Below, piece by piece: positions 31,240 to 39,127 of a DNA stretch of 64,000 nucleotides (positions within the stretch are counted from its first letter, which is position 1; each line of letters begins with the position of its first letter). The notes beneath the pieces were generated by a model that saw only the letters and a list, made by a program, of their open reading frames with translations, did not search any database and was not told the DNA's origin. A program made the translations under genes and the position numbers. Where the stretch lies: NCBI GenBank assembly GCA_040902305.1, contig JBBDXN010000128.1, forward strand, positions 21,333 through 85,332, in the 5' to 3' direction. Source of the stretch: CAMLFJ01 sp040902305. GTDB taxonomy: Bacteria; Methylomirabilota; Methylomirabilia; Rokubacteriales; CSP1-6.

Positions 31240-31839
31240 ATGGCGGGCAAGCACTTCTCGATGATCCGCAACTTCCACCTGGCGGATCTGTTCACCATCG
31301 CCAACGGCTTCTGCGGCGTCGCCGCCGTGTTCCAGGCCATGGGGTTCCTCGGCACCGAGGCGCGCTGGCGCATGTACGGGGCCGCCCTCCTGGTCGTCCT
31401 CGCCGGCGGGTTCGACCTGCTCGACGGCCGCATCGCGCGCTGGCGGCACGACGCCTCCCCGATGGGCCGCGAGCTGGACTCCCTGGCCGACGTGATCTCG
31501 TTCGGCGTGGCCCCGGCCGCCATCGCCTTCGCGGCGGGCTTGCAGAGCGCGCTCGACCAGATCGTCCTGATGTACTTCGTGGGCTGTGGCCTCAGCCGGC
31601 TGGCCCGCTACAACATCACCGCCGAGGCGCTCTCGGCCGAGACCGGCAAGGTGCGCTACTTCGAGGGCACGCCGATCCCGACCAGCATCGTCCCGCTCGG
31701 ACTGCTGATACTGGCCTTCCATCAGCGGACCCTGTACCCGATCGGGCTCGCCGGATTCGAGCTGCACCTGGTCAGCCTGCTGTTCCTCGTGTCCGGCACC
31801 TTGATGATCAGCAAGACCCTCCGGATCCCGAAGCCGTAG
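31240..31839 (+). CDS. pssA: CDP-diacylglycerol--serine O-phosphatidyltransferase
   Basis: 199 aa integral membrane protein. The CDP-alcohol phosphotransferase motif is complete: FDLLDGRIARWRHDASPMGR followed by ELDSLADVISFGVAPA (D-x2-DG-x2-AR-x8-G-x3-D-x3-D). The opening LADLFTIANGFCGVAAVF and the later GLSRLARYNIT place it in the PssA (phosphatidylserine synthase) branch rather than PgsA. It makes phosphatidylserine at the inner membrane. The next gene begins 6 bp later. Confidence 0.9.
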   Translation: MAGKHFSMIRNFHLADLFTIANGFCGVAAVFQAMGFLGTEARWRMYGAALLVVLAGGFDLLDGRIARWRHDASPMGRELDSLADVISFGVAPAAIAFAAGLQSALDQIVLMYFVGCGLSRLARYNITAEALSAETGKVRYFEGTPIPTSIVPLGLLILAFHQRTLYPIGLAGFELHLVSLLFLVSGTLMISKTLRIPKP

Positions 31840-31845
31840 TCGCCC

Positions 31846-32577
31846 ATGGCCATGAGGACGCGCATCGGCGTGCTGGTCCCGCCCGGCAATCCCACCGTGG
31901 AGCCCGAGCTGTACCGGATGGCGCCGCCCGGCGTCAGCCTGCACTTCGCCCGCCTGCAGGCGCCTCCGTCGGACGGCCCGGCCGGCGGCGCGGCGGGCAT
32001 GGAGGAGCGGACGCGCGCCTATCGCGACGGCCTCGACGGCCCGGCCCAGGCGCTCGGCGAGGTGCGCCCCGCGCTCGTGGTGCTGGCCCACACCGCCTCG
32101 AGCTACGCGCTGGGCTGGGGCCACGAGCAGCCGCTGGTCGACCGCATCGCCTCGCTCTGCCGCGCGCCCGCGCTCCCGGCCGCGCACGCGATACGGGCCG
32201 CGCTCCGGCACCTGGGCGTGACCCGGCTCGCGCTCGGCACGCCGTATCCGGAATCGATCAGCCGCCAGGGCCAGGCCTACTGGGAAGCGGCGGGCTTTCA
32301 GATCGTCGGCTACCACCGCCTCGCGGGAGTGGTCGACATCTACGATGAGCCCGAGGCCCGCGCGGCCGAGCTCGCGCGTCAGGCCGATGCGGCCGACGCC
32401 CAGGCGGTGCTGATCAGCGGGACCGGGCTGCCGACCGTGGGGGCGATCGAGATGCTGGAGCGCGAGCTCGGCAAGCCGGTCATCAGCAGCAACCAGGCAT
32501 GTCTGTGGCGGGCGCTGCGGCTGGCGGGCGTGGACGACGCGGTGGCGGGGTTCGGGCGGCTGCTGCGGGAGCGCTGA
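31846..32577 (+). CDS. Asp/Glu racemase / maleate isomerase-superfamily protein
   Basis: 243 aa with the two-domain fold signature of the maleate isomerase/arylmalonate decarboxylase group: RIGVLVPPGNPTVEPELYRM at the N-terminus and LGKPVISSNQACLWRALRLAG near the end. The two positions that carry catalytic cysteines in this superfamily read VVLAHTASSYALG (His-Thr) and VLISGTGLPT (Ser-Gly-Thr), so both appear to be missing. A non-racemising or alternative chemistry is likely. It follows pssA by 6 bp but has no obvious functional link. Confidence 0.75.
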   Translation: MAMRTRIGVLVPPGNPTVEPELYRMAPPGVSLHFARLQAPPSDGPAGGAAGMEERTRAYRDGLDGPAQALGEVRPALVVLAHTASSYALGWGHEQPLVDRIASLCRAPALPAAHAIRAALRHLGVTRLALGTPYPESISRQGQAYWEAAGFQIVGYHRLAGVVDIYDEPEARAAELARQADAADAQAVLISGTGLPTVGAIEMLERELGKPVISSNQACLWRALRLAGVDDAVAGFGRLLRER

Positions 32578-33447
32578 TCAGAGACGCAGGCGCCGCAGCA
32601 ATCCGATCACGCCCTGCTCGCCTCCGCGCTGGGCGGTCAGCGCTTGCACCCCGGCGGCGAGCGCCGGCCCGAGGTCGGGATCGCGCGAGTCCAGCGGGCC
32701 GTCGCGGAGCGCGTCGAGGCCTTCCGGCGTCAACGGCACGCCGTGGGCGCGCGCGTAGATGAGGATGGCGAGCCGGGCCGTCTCATTGTCCGGCGCGATG
32801 ATCCGCCGCACGGTCTCGGCCACCGCCGCGGCCGCCGCATTGCCGTAGAGCCAGCGGAGCGTATTGGTCAGGGGGCTCGGCGGCCGGTCGAGCGCGCCGT
32901 CGAGGAGATCGGCCGCGAGCCCGCCGACGTGGCCGAACGCCGCGACCCCGTCGCTCACCAGGGCCTCACCCAGCTCGTCCAGGCGGCCCGGCGTTCTCGG
33001 AATGTCGCGGATCAGCGCCCGCGGCACCTCGTGGGTGAGCTGGACCACCGCGCTGGTGGTGCCGGCTGCGTCGCTGAAGAACTCGCCGCTGCGGAGCAGC
33101 GCGAGCAGCTTCGCGGCCTCCTCGGGCGTGACGGGCAGGCCGGGCCGGGCGATGCCCCCGCCCACCTGGAGCGCGCGGATCAGGACATCTTCGCTCGCCG
33201 CCTCTTCCGGCGGCTTGCGCGCCACGAACAACCGCTCGAGCGCGCCGCGCAGCCGCTCCCCGTCGGCCCCGCCCACCTGACCGGACACTTGATCCAGCAG
33301 GTCGGGCCCCGGGCGAGCGGCCGGCGCCTGCCCGGCGCCGAGCACCGCGAGCGCGGAGGGAAAGTCCAGGCCCCGGAGCAGGTCGCCGAGCCGTTCGCCC
33401 CGGATCCGGTCGACCGCGGCATTCCACAGACCGTCGAATCCCTTCAT
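32578..33447 (-). CDS. hypothetical all-alpha protein, 289 aa
   Basis: Start at ATG 33445-33447 with GAGGGAG upstream. The product is rich in Ala, Leu, Arg and Glu, with no signal peptide or membrane segment and no Cys. Helical blocks include TPEEAAKLLALLRSGEFFSD and DELGEALVSDGVAAFGHVGG. No known motif is seen. It is convergent with the racemase-like gene, the stop codons lying within one base of each other. Confidence 0.55.
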   Translation of the reverse strand: MKGFDGLWNAAVDRIRGERLGDLLRGLDFPSALAVLGAGQAPAARPGPDLLDQVSGQVGGADGERLRGALERLFVARKPPEEAASEDVLIRALQVGGGIARPGLPVTPEEAAKLLALLRSGEFFSDAAGTTSAVVQLTHEVPRALIRDIPRTPGRLDELGEALVSDGVAAFGHVGGLAADLLDGALDRPPSPLTNTLRWLYGNAAAAAVAETVRRIIAPDNETARLAILIYARAHGVPLTPEGLDALRDGPLDSRDPDLGPALAAGVQALTAQRGGEQGVIGLLRRLRL

Positions 33448-33514
33448 CGCGTCTCCCTCGTTGGCGGAGAGAGGATGCGGGGCGCCGGGCGAGGACGTCA
33501 AACGAATTGTGCCC

Positions 33515-33892
33515 TTACTGTGTCCCCTGCCCTAGACTACACTCCTCGATCGCGTCCACGCGGTCCGCGTAGAAAGCCAGATGCCCCGTGATGGGCGCCA
33601 TGCCATCGTACGGCGCCTCGTAGCTCCACACCGCGTTCTCCACGGTCCCCCGCTCGCCCCGGATGCTCCAGTAGGCCGCATCACCCTTGTACGGGCAGTG
33701 GGTGACCAGCTCGGTGCGGATCAGGCGCGCCATGTCCACGTCGTCCCGGGGAATGTACTGTTGATCCGGCGTCCCCGGCGCCCGCATGACGAGCGCGCGG
33801 GTGGAGTCGGCGATGATCGCCCCGCCCAGGCGGACGACCACCCGGTTGGGATTGGGCGCGATCGTGATCTGCGGGTCGGCGGATCTGGCCAT
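33515..33892 (-). CDS. DUF427-domain protein
   Basis: 125 aa. The DUF427 hallmark CPYKGDAAYWSI sits around residue 68, preceded by YIPRDDVDMARL and followed by VWSYEAPYDGMAPITGHLAFY. The family has a small beta-barrel with a possible ligand pocket and no assigned reaction. The ATG at 33890-33892 overlaps the stop of the upstream hydrolase gene (ATGA), so both are in one operon with the dehydrogenase further upstream. Confidence 0.85.
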   Translation of the reverse strand: MARSADPQITIAPNPNRVVVRLGGAIIADSTRALVMRAPGTPDQQYIPRDDVDMARLIRTELVTHCPYKGDAAYWSIRGERGTVENAVWSYEAPYDGMAPITGHLAFYADRVDAIEECSLGQGTQ

Positions 33893-34575
33893 CAACCGAG
33901 CAGCCGCACCAGCTCGTCGGGCTGGCTGAGCATCGGATAGTGCCCGGTGTCCATCTCCGCGTAGCTCGCCTTCAGGCGCTCCGCGGTGCGGCGCTGGTGC
34001 GCCTCGGGCGGGTTCTTGGCGCGCCGGCAGCGGATCACCGCGGCGGACCACTTGCTTTCCCAGAAGGTGGTCGGCTCCATCGGCGCCTCGAGCGCCGCGA
34101 TCGGATGGGGGGTATAGCGCGCCAGCGCCCAGGTGCGGACGTCGGGCGGGAGATCGGCGAACATGCGCTCCTCGGCGTCCGCGCGCCGGGGCACGATGGT
34201 CAGCGCGGTGGCCTCGGCGGCGGGGCGGCTCACGATGTCGCCGACCTTCTCGCCGGGCAGCAGCGCCAGGGCATCCACGAAGGCCAGGCGCGCGATGCGG
34301 TCCGCGGCGGCCTCCGCCGCCTTGCAGATCACCATGCCGCCCGAGCTGGTGCCGACGAGCACGACGTCGCGGAGGTCCTCGTAGTGGAGGAGCTGGGCGA
34401 TCTCCCGGGCGTGGCTGCCGACGGTGATGCCGGACCGGACCTGATCCGCCCGCTCGGCGCAGCCGTCGAGGGTAGGCGCGTAGACTGCGTGGCCCGCCGC
34501 GCGCAGGCGCTCGGCCACCGGTTTCCAGATCCAGCCGCCCTGGTAGGCTCCGTGAACCAGCACGTAGGTCGCCAT
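33892..34575 (-). CDS. alpha/beta-fold hydrolase, 227 aa
   Basis: The opening YVLVHGAYQGGWIWKPVAER is the oxyanion loop of plant hydroxynitrile-lyase/esterase-type hydrolases. The nucleophile elbow is VGTSSGGMV and the catalytic His lies in MDTGHYPMLSQPDELVRLL. It is cytosolic, and the substrate is unknown. It starts 4 bp after the 3-hydroxyisobutyrate dehydrogenase-like gene and overlaps DUF427, giving a tight three-gene operon. Confidence 0.85.
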   Translation of the reverse strand: MATYVLVHGAYQGGWIWKPVAERLRAAGHAVYAPTLDGCAERADQVRSGITVGSHAREIAQLLHYEDLRDVVLVGTSSGGMVICKAAEAAADRIARLAFVDALALLPGEKVGDIVSRPAAEATALTIVPRRADAEERMFADLPPDVRTWALARYTPHPIAALEAPMEPTTFWESKWSAAVIRCRRAKNPPEAHQRRTAERLKASYAEMDTGHYPMLSQPDELVRLLG

Positions 34576-34579
34576 CGCG

Positions 34580-35476
34580 CTATCCCTTCCCGCCGACCTT
34601 CACGCCGGCGAGCTGCTCGAAGATCTTCACGACCGCGGAGCCGTCCTCCTTGTTGAATCCGGCGGCCCGGGCCATCTGGTAGACCTGCTGGGTCACGTTG
34701 GCCAGGAGCACCGGGACCCCGAGCTGCTTGGCGAACGCGGTCTCCAGCTCCTGATCCTTGAACGAGATGTCCACGGTGCCGCCCGGTGTGAAGTCCCGCT
34801 TGAGGATCCGGGGCACGCGCATCTCGAACGCGAAGCTGTTCCCGGTGCTCACCCGCACCACGTCGTAGATCGCCTGCGGGTCGAGCCCGGCCTTGACTCC
34901 GAGCACGAGCGCCTCGGCGACCGCCACCGTGTTCACCTGGATCAGCATGTTGTTGACCAGCTTCATGGCGAGCCCCTGCCCGAGCGCGCCCATGTGGAAG
35001 ACGTTGGCCCCCATCGCCCCGAACAGGTCCCGACAGGCCGCCACGGTCTCCGCCTCGCCCCCCACGATGATGGACAGCTCCCCCGACGCGGCCCGCTCGG
35101 TGCCCCCGCTCACCGGGGCGTCCACCATCGCGATGCCGCGGGTCGCCAGTTGCTCGGCGAGCCGGCGCGCCGCGAACGGATCGATCGTGCTCATGCAGGC
35201 CACGATGTGTCCGGCCCGCGCGGTGTGGATGAGACCGCGCTCGCCCGTGATCACCGCCTCGGCCTGCGCGGTGGTCTCGACCATGCAGATCGTGCGATCG
35301 GCCTTGGCCGCCACGTCCGCGGCGGAGGCCGCCACGGTGGCGCCGCGGGAACGCCAGCGCTCGGCCTTCGCGGCATCGACGTCGTGCACCACCAGGGCGA
35401 AGCCGCGCTTGACGAGGTTCAGGGCCATCGGGTCGCCCATGGCTCCGAGACCGATGAAACCGACCGTGCCGGGCAT
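34580..35476 (-). CDS. NAD(P)-dependent beta-hydroxyacid dehydrogenase
   Basis: 298 aa with the family architecture of 3-hydroxyisobutyrate/tartronate semialdehyde reductases. Rossmann GLGAMGDPMALNLVKRG; substrate motif DAPVSGGTERAASGEL; catalytic Lys region GLAMKLVNNMLI; and the late FKDQELETAF. The exact substrate cannot be told from sequence (3-hydroxyisobutyrate, tartronate semialdehyde or related). First gene of the operon with the hydrolase and DUF427 genes. Confidence 0.85.
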   Translation of the reverse strand: MPGTVGFIGLGAMGDPMALNLVKRGFALVVHDVDAAKAERWRSRGATVAASAADVAAKADRTICMVETTAQAEAVITGERGLIHTARAGHIVACMSTIDPFAARRLAEQLATRGIAMVDAPVSGGTERAASGELSIIVGGEAETVAACRDLFGAMGANVFHMGALGQGLAMKLVNNMLIQVNTVAVAEALVLGVKAGLDPQAIYDVVRVSTGNSFAFEMRVPRILKRDFTPGGTVDISFKDQELETAFAKQLGVPVLLANVTQQVYQMARAAGFNKEDGSAVVKIFEQLAGVKVGGKG

Positions 35477-35534
35477 CGTGGTCGCGCCTCCTTGCGTGGT
35501 TGGACGTGCGGGTGCGGCGTGCGGGCAGTCTAGC

Positions 35535-35723
35535 CTACGCGGGCGCCTTCGGCACGATGATCCACAGGATGACGTAGGCGAGGATTCCGGGGAAGGCGAC
35601 CGAGACGCACGAGACCACGACGTACAGGATGCGGACCCAGGTCGGATCCCAGCCGAGCCACTCGGCGAGGCCGCCGCAGACGCCGGCGATCATCTTGTGC
35701 TTGCGCGAGCGCTGGAGCGGCAT
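35535..35723 (-). CDS. PspC-domain membrane protein
   Basis: 62 aa from the ATG at 35721-35723. The sequence RKHKMIAGVCGGLAEWLGWD followed by a single hydrophobic helix (WVRILYVVVSCVSVAFPGIL AYVILWIIVP) is a textbook short PspC domain. PspC proteins sense or anchor envelope-stress complexes; here there is no pspA next door. It follows a membrane-anchored coiled-coil gene by 4 bp, which may be a functional partner at the inner membrane. Confidence 0.88.
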   Translation of the reverse strand: MPLQRSRKHKMIAGVCGGLAEWLGWDPTWVRILYVVVSCVSVAFPGILAYVILWIIVPKAPA

Positions 35724-35727
35724 CGAC

Positions 35728-36096
35728 CTAGCCCCCTCCGTCGCCGGCACGCTGCTCGCCGTTGCGTCCCGCCGGGATCGAGGTCACGAGGCCCGCCGTC
35801 CGGTCCGCGGGAGGCTGCGGGCGGGGCCGGTTCAGGAGGGCGGCGAGGCGCTTCAGGACCGTGCGCAGCTCGTCCCGCTCGGCGCGGATCGCGTCGCGGT
35901 CCGCCTCGAGCCGCGTCACCTCCGCGTGCAGCTCCGACACCACGCCCGGCTCGGACCCGAGGGCGATGACCGTGCCCGCCACCTCCAGGGGCTTGCCCGG
36001 CCGGACCCGCCGGACCGACAGCGCCACGCCCAGCACGCCGGCCAGGACGAGCCCCAGCGCCAGCCCGAAGAGCCAGACCATCGGATCGCGCAGCAT
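35728..36096 (-). CDS. membrane-anchored coiled-coil protein, 122 aa
   Basis: The N-terminal helix MVWLFGLALGLVLAGVLGVA is a signal anchor. A basic stretch (RRVRPGK) and then a coiled coil (about residues 55-90: VVSELHAEVTRLEADRDAIR) follow, with a polar Pro/Gly-rich tail. The arrangement suggests a cytoplasmic rod tethered to the membrane. It is co-directional with PspC, 4 bp apart; a PspA-like partner function is a guess only. Confidence 0.55.
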   Translation of the reverse strand: MLRDPMVWLFGLALGLVLAGVLGVALSVRRVRPGKPLEVAGTVIALGSEPGVVSELHAEVTRLEADRDAIRAERDELRTVLKRLAALLNRPRPQPPADRTAGLVTSIPAGRNGEQRAGDGGG

Positions 36097-36223
36097 GTCG
36101 GCTAGTGTACGGGTTCCCCCCGAATGGGCAAAGAAGATGCCACGACCGGGCGGGCTTGACCAGGCCACGGGCACGGGGCAGGATCGGGCTCGCCGGGGGC
36201 AGCACCCGGCGCACGGAGGACCG

Positions 36224-36557
36224 ATGCGATTCGACGGCAAGGTGGCGCTCATCTCGGGCGCGGGTTCGGGGATCGGGCGGGCCACCGCCCTGGGATTCGG
36301 CGCGCGCGGCGCGCGGGTCGCGGTCGCGGACATCGACCGCGCCAGGGCGGGGGCGGTTTCGCTGGCCATTCCCGGGTTCGGGGGAGACCACGACCGCGAT
36401 GATCCCGATGCGTCGGCTGGGCCGGCCGGAGGAGATGGCGGCCTGTGTGATGTTCCTCGCCTCCGACCTGGCGTCCTACGTGACCGGCGCGGCGCTGGTC
36501 GCCGACGGCGGACTCACCGCGCAGACCGGCATGCCCTCGCGGATCCCGTTGCCGTGA
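36224..36557 (+). pseudogene. short-chain dehydrogenase remnant (internal deletion)
   Basis: Good start: GGAGG 5 bp before the ATG at 36224. It begins as a normal SDR (MRFDGKVALISGAGSGIGRA with the TGxxxGxG loop, then VAVADIDRARA). By about 36370 the coding sense has moved to another frame and resumes at the SDR C-terminus: MIPMRRLGRPEEMAACVMFL, then ASYVTGAALVADGGLTAQTG, ending at 36555-36557. The whole middle, including the YxxxK catalytic site (about 140 residues), is absent. Alanine dehydrogenase starts 16 bp later. Confidence 0.75.
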
Positions 36558-36573
36558 GGCCCGAGGCGGCGGC

Positions 36574-37689
36574 GTGATCATCGGCGTACCCCGCGAGATC
36601 AAGTCCGGCGAGCAGCGCGTGGCGCTGACGCCGCCGGGCGCCCGCGCCCTGGTCGAGGACGGGCATCGCGTCGTGGTCGAGCGGAGTGCCGGCCTCGGCA
36701 GCAGCATCCGCGACGAGGAGTACACGCGGGAGGGGGCGACGCTCGGCGCGGCCGACGAGGTCTGGAGCCAGGCCGAGCTGATCCTGAAGGTGAAGGAGCC
36801 GCTGCCGGAGGAGTACGGCCGGATGCGCGCGGGCCAGATCCTCTTCACGTATCTCCACCTGGCCCCCGTCCCCGAGCTGGCGCGGGCGCTCCAGGCCGCC
36901 GACGTCATCGCCATCGCCTACGAGACGGTGCAGCGTCCCGACGGCGGCCTGCCCCTGCTGGCGCCGATGAGCGAGGTGGCCGGGCGGCTCTCGGTGCAGG
37001 AAGGCGCGTTCTTCCTGACCAAGGCGCGCGGCGGGCGCGGCATCCTGCTCGCCGGGGTCCCCGGCGTGCCCCCCGGCAATATCGCGGTGCTGGGCGCGGG
37101 CACCGTGGGCATCAACGCGGCCCGGATCGCGCTGGGCCTGGGCGCCGACGTCTCGATCCTCGACATCAACCTGGATCGCCTGCGCGCGGTGGACGATCTC
37201 TTCCACGGCCGCGTCATCACGGTGGTGTCCAACAGCTTCAACATCAGCCAGGTCCTGCGGCGGGCCGATCTCCTGGTCGGCGCGGTGCTCGTCGCGGGCG
37301 CCCGCGCCCCGGTGCTGGTCACCAAGGAGATGGTGGCCTCCATGAAGGAGGGCTCGGTGATCGTGGACGTGGCGGTCGACCAGGGCGGCAGCGTGGCGAC
37401 GATCCGCCCGACCACGCTGCAGGACCCGACGTACCTGGTCTCCGGCGTCGTCCACTACGGCGTCGCGAACATGCCGGCGCTGGTGCCACGGACGTCGACG
37501 TTCGCGCTCACCAACGCGACGCTGCCCTACGTGCTCGAGCTGGCCGGCCGGGGCCTCGCCGCCGCGGTCCACCACAATGGGCCGCTCGGCAAGGGCGTCA
37601 ACATCTGGCGCGGTCGCATCGTGCATCCGGCGGTGGCCGAGGCGCTCGGCGAGCCCGCGGCACCGCTTCCAGAATTACTCGGTCGATAG
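36574..37689 (+). CDS. ald: alanine dehydrogenase
   Basis: 371 aa from GTG 36574 (IIGVPREIKSGEQRVALTPP). Substrate-binding RVALTP, LILKVKEPLP with the catalytic Lys, FTYLHLAP with the catalytic His, and the NAD loop VLGAGTVGINAARIALGLGA are all intact, and VDVAVDQGGSVATIRPTTL matches Ald closely. It catalyses reversible NAD-linked oxidative deamination of alanine to pyruvate and ammonia. Full length, cytosolic, directly after the SDR remnant. Confidence 0.93.
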   Translation: MIIGVPREIKSGEQRVALTPPGARALVEDGHRVVVERSAGLGSSIRDEEYTREGATLGAADEVWSQAELILKVKEPLPEEYGRMRAGQILFTYLHLAPVPELARALQAADVIAIAYETVQRPDGGLPLLAPMSEVAGRLSVQEGAFFLTKARGGRGILLAGVPGVPPGNIAVLGAGTVGINAARIALGLGADVSILDINLDRLRAVDDLFHGRVITVVSNSFNISQVLRRADLLVGAVLVAGARAPVLVTKEMVASMKEGSVIVDVAVDQGGSVATIRPTTLQDPTYLVSGVVHYGVANMPALVPRTSTFALTNATLPYVLELAGRGLAAAVHHNGPLGKGVNIWRGRIVHPAVAEALGEPAAPLPELLGR

Positions 37690-37715
37690 ACGCCCGTGAT
37701 GGAGAGGAGCCGCCC

Positions 37716-38546
37716 ATGCGAAGCCAGGACCTGACGATCGAGAAGCTCACCCCTCATATCGGCGCCGAGGTGCTCGGGGTCGACCTGTCCCGGCACCTCG
37801 ACGAGCCCACGTTCAAGCAGGTCCACGACGCGCTCATCGAGAACCAGGTCATCTTCTTCCGCGACCAGCGCCTCACGCCCGACCAGCAGAAGGCCTTCGG
37901 GCGCCGGTTCGGCGAGCTGGCCCTTCACCCCGCCGCCCCCGGCCTGGTGGAGGGCCATCCCGAGATCCTGGTGATCCACGCCGACGAGACGTCCAAGCAC
38001 GTGGCCGGGGAGAACTGGCACTCCGACGTCTCCTGCGACCCCGAGCCGCCCATGGGCAGCATCCTCTATATGCACGAGCTGCCCCCGGTCGGCGGCGACA
38101 CCCTCTTCGCCAGCATGTACGCGGCCTACGAGGCCCTCTCGGAGCCGATGAAGCGGCTGCTCGAGGGCATGACCGCGATCCACCGCGGCGAGCACGTCTA
38201 CCGCGGGCGCTACGGCGCGACGGACGAGGGCAAGACCTTCCCGGAGGCGGAGCATCCGCTGATCCGCACCCATCCCGTCTCCGGCCGCAAGGCGCTCTTC
38301 GTGAACCGCACCTTCACGACGCGCATCCCCCAGCTCGGCCGCCACGAGAGCGCCGCGGTGCTGCGCATGCTCTACGAGCACATCGAGACGCCGGAGCTCC
38401 AGTGCCGGTTTCGCTGGCGGGTCGACTCGGTGGCGTTCTGGGACAACCGCTGCGTCCAGCATCACGCGATGTGGGACTACTTCCCGCAGCGCCGGCACGG
38501 CCATCGCGTGACCGTGAAAGGGGACCGGCCCTTCTACAAGCCCTGA
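37716..38546 (+). CDS. TauD/TfdA-family Fe(II)/2-oxoglutarate dioxygenase
   Basis: 276 aa with GGAG 8 bp before the ATG. Iron ligands NWHSDVSCD (H-x-D) and the distal His in DNRCVQHHAMWDY, plus the 2-oxoglutarate Arg in GHRVTVKGDRPF, are present, as is PHIGAEVLGVDLS at the start. The family includes taurine and 2,4-D dioxygenases; specificity is undetermined. Its 3' end overlaps the convergent DinB gene by 13 bp. Confidence 0.9.
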   Translation: MRSQDLTIEKLTPHIGAEVLGVDLSRHLDEPTFKQVHDALIENQVIFFRDQRLTPDQQKAFGRRFGELALHPAAPGLVEGHPEILVIHADETSKHVAGENWHSDVSCDPEPPMGSILYMHELPPVGGDTLFASMYAAYEALSEPMKRLLEGMTAIHRGEHVYRGRYGATDEGKTFPEAEHPLIRTHPVSGRKALFVNRTFTTRIPQLGRHESAAVLRMLYEHIETPELQCRFRWRVDSVAFWDNRCVQHHAMWDYFPQRRHGHRVTVKGDRPFYKP

Positions 38547-39049
38547 AGCGCCTCCGGGAGGCCCACCGCGGTCCGGATCTTGGCGAGCTGCCCCGCGTGG
38601 TCGCCCCAGTGCACCACGAAGAAGGTGCCGACCCACGCCGGGATCGCGACCTCGTCGGTGCCAAGGAGCTGCGCGAAGAGCGGGATGCGCGCCTTCCGCT
38701 CGAGATCCTCGTCGCCCAGGGTCTCCAGGTACTGGAACGTCTCCCGCCGATGCCGGTCGAGCGCGTTCTTGAACTGCTGGAGCTTCATCATCTGACGCTC
38801 GGGGGTGACCTGGGTCTGGCCGGGCTTGATCTCGATCACCGGGGGATCGGCGGTGGTGAAGCGGGCCAGAACCGGAACCGGCCTCCAGCCGGGCTCGCCG
38901 AGCAGGTGGCAGAGCACCTGGCGGGTCGTCCACTCGCCCGGCCCGTCCGAGCGCTCCATGTGGCCCTCCATCCCCTGGAGCTGGGCGCTCAGCTTCCTCC
39001 AGGCGGCGTCCGTCGTGATTCGCAGGTCTGCGACGATCTGGCTCGGCAT
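38534..39049 (-). CDS. DinB-like four-helix protein
   Basis: 171 aa from the ATG at 39047-39049. The helix pattern with GEWTTRQVLCHLLGEPGW and, near the C-terminus, PAWVGTFFVVHWGDHAGQLAKI supplies the three-His metal site of the DinB/YfiT superfamily. These proteins act as metal-dependent thiol transferases or are of unknown function. Convergent overlap with the dioxygenase. No operon partner; the next gene on this strand starts 78 bp away. Confidence 0.75.
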   Translation of the reverse strand: MPSQIVADLRITTDAAWRKLSAQLQGMEGHMERSDGPGEWTTRQVLCHLLGEPGWRPVPVLARFTTADPPVIEIKPGQTQVTPERQMMKLQQFKNALDRHRRETFQYLETLGDEDLERKARIPLFAQLLGTDEVAIPAWVGTFFVVHWGDHAGQLAKIRTAVGLPEALQGL

Positions 39050-39127
39050 GGCCTTGACCTCCGTCGAGCTAGGCGCGTCGAGCGTAGGCTCCGGGGCCGG
39101 AGGCGTCAAGGGCGTCGGCGTTCGGCC

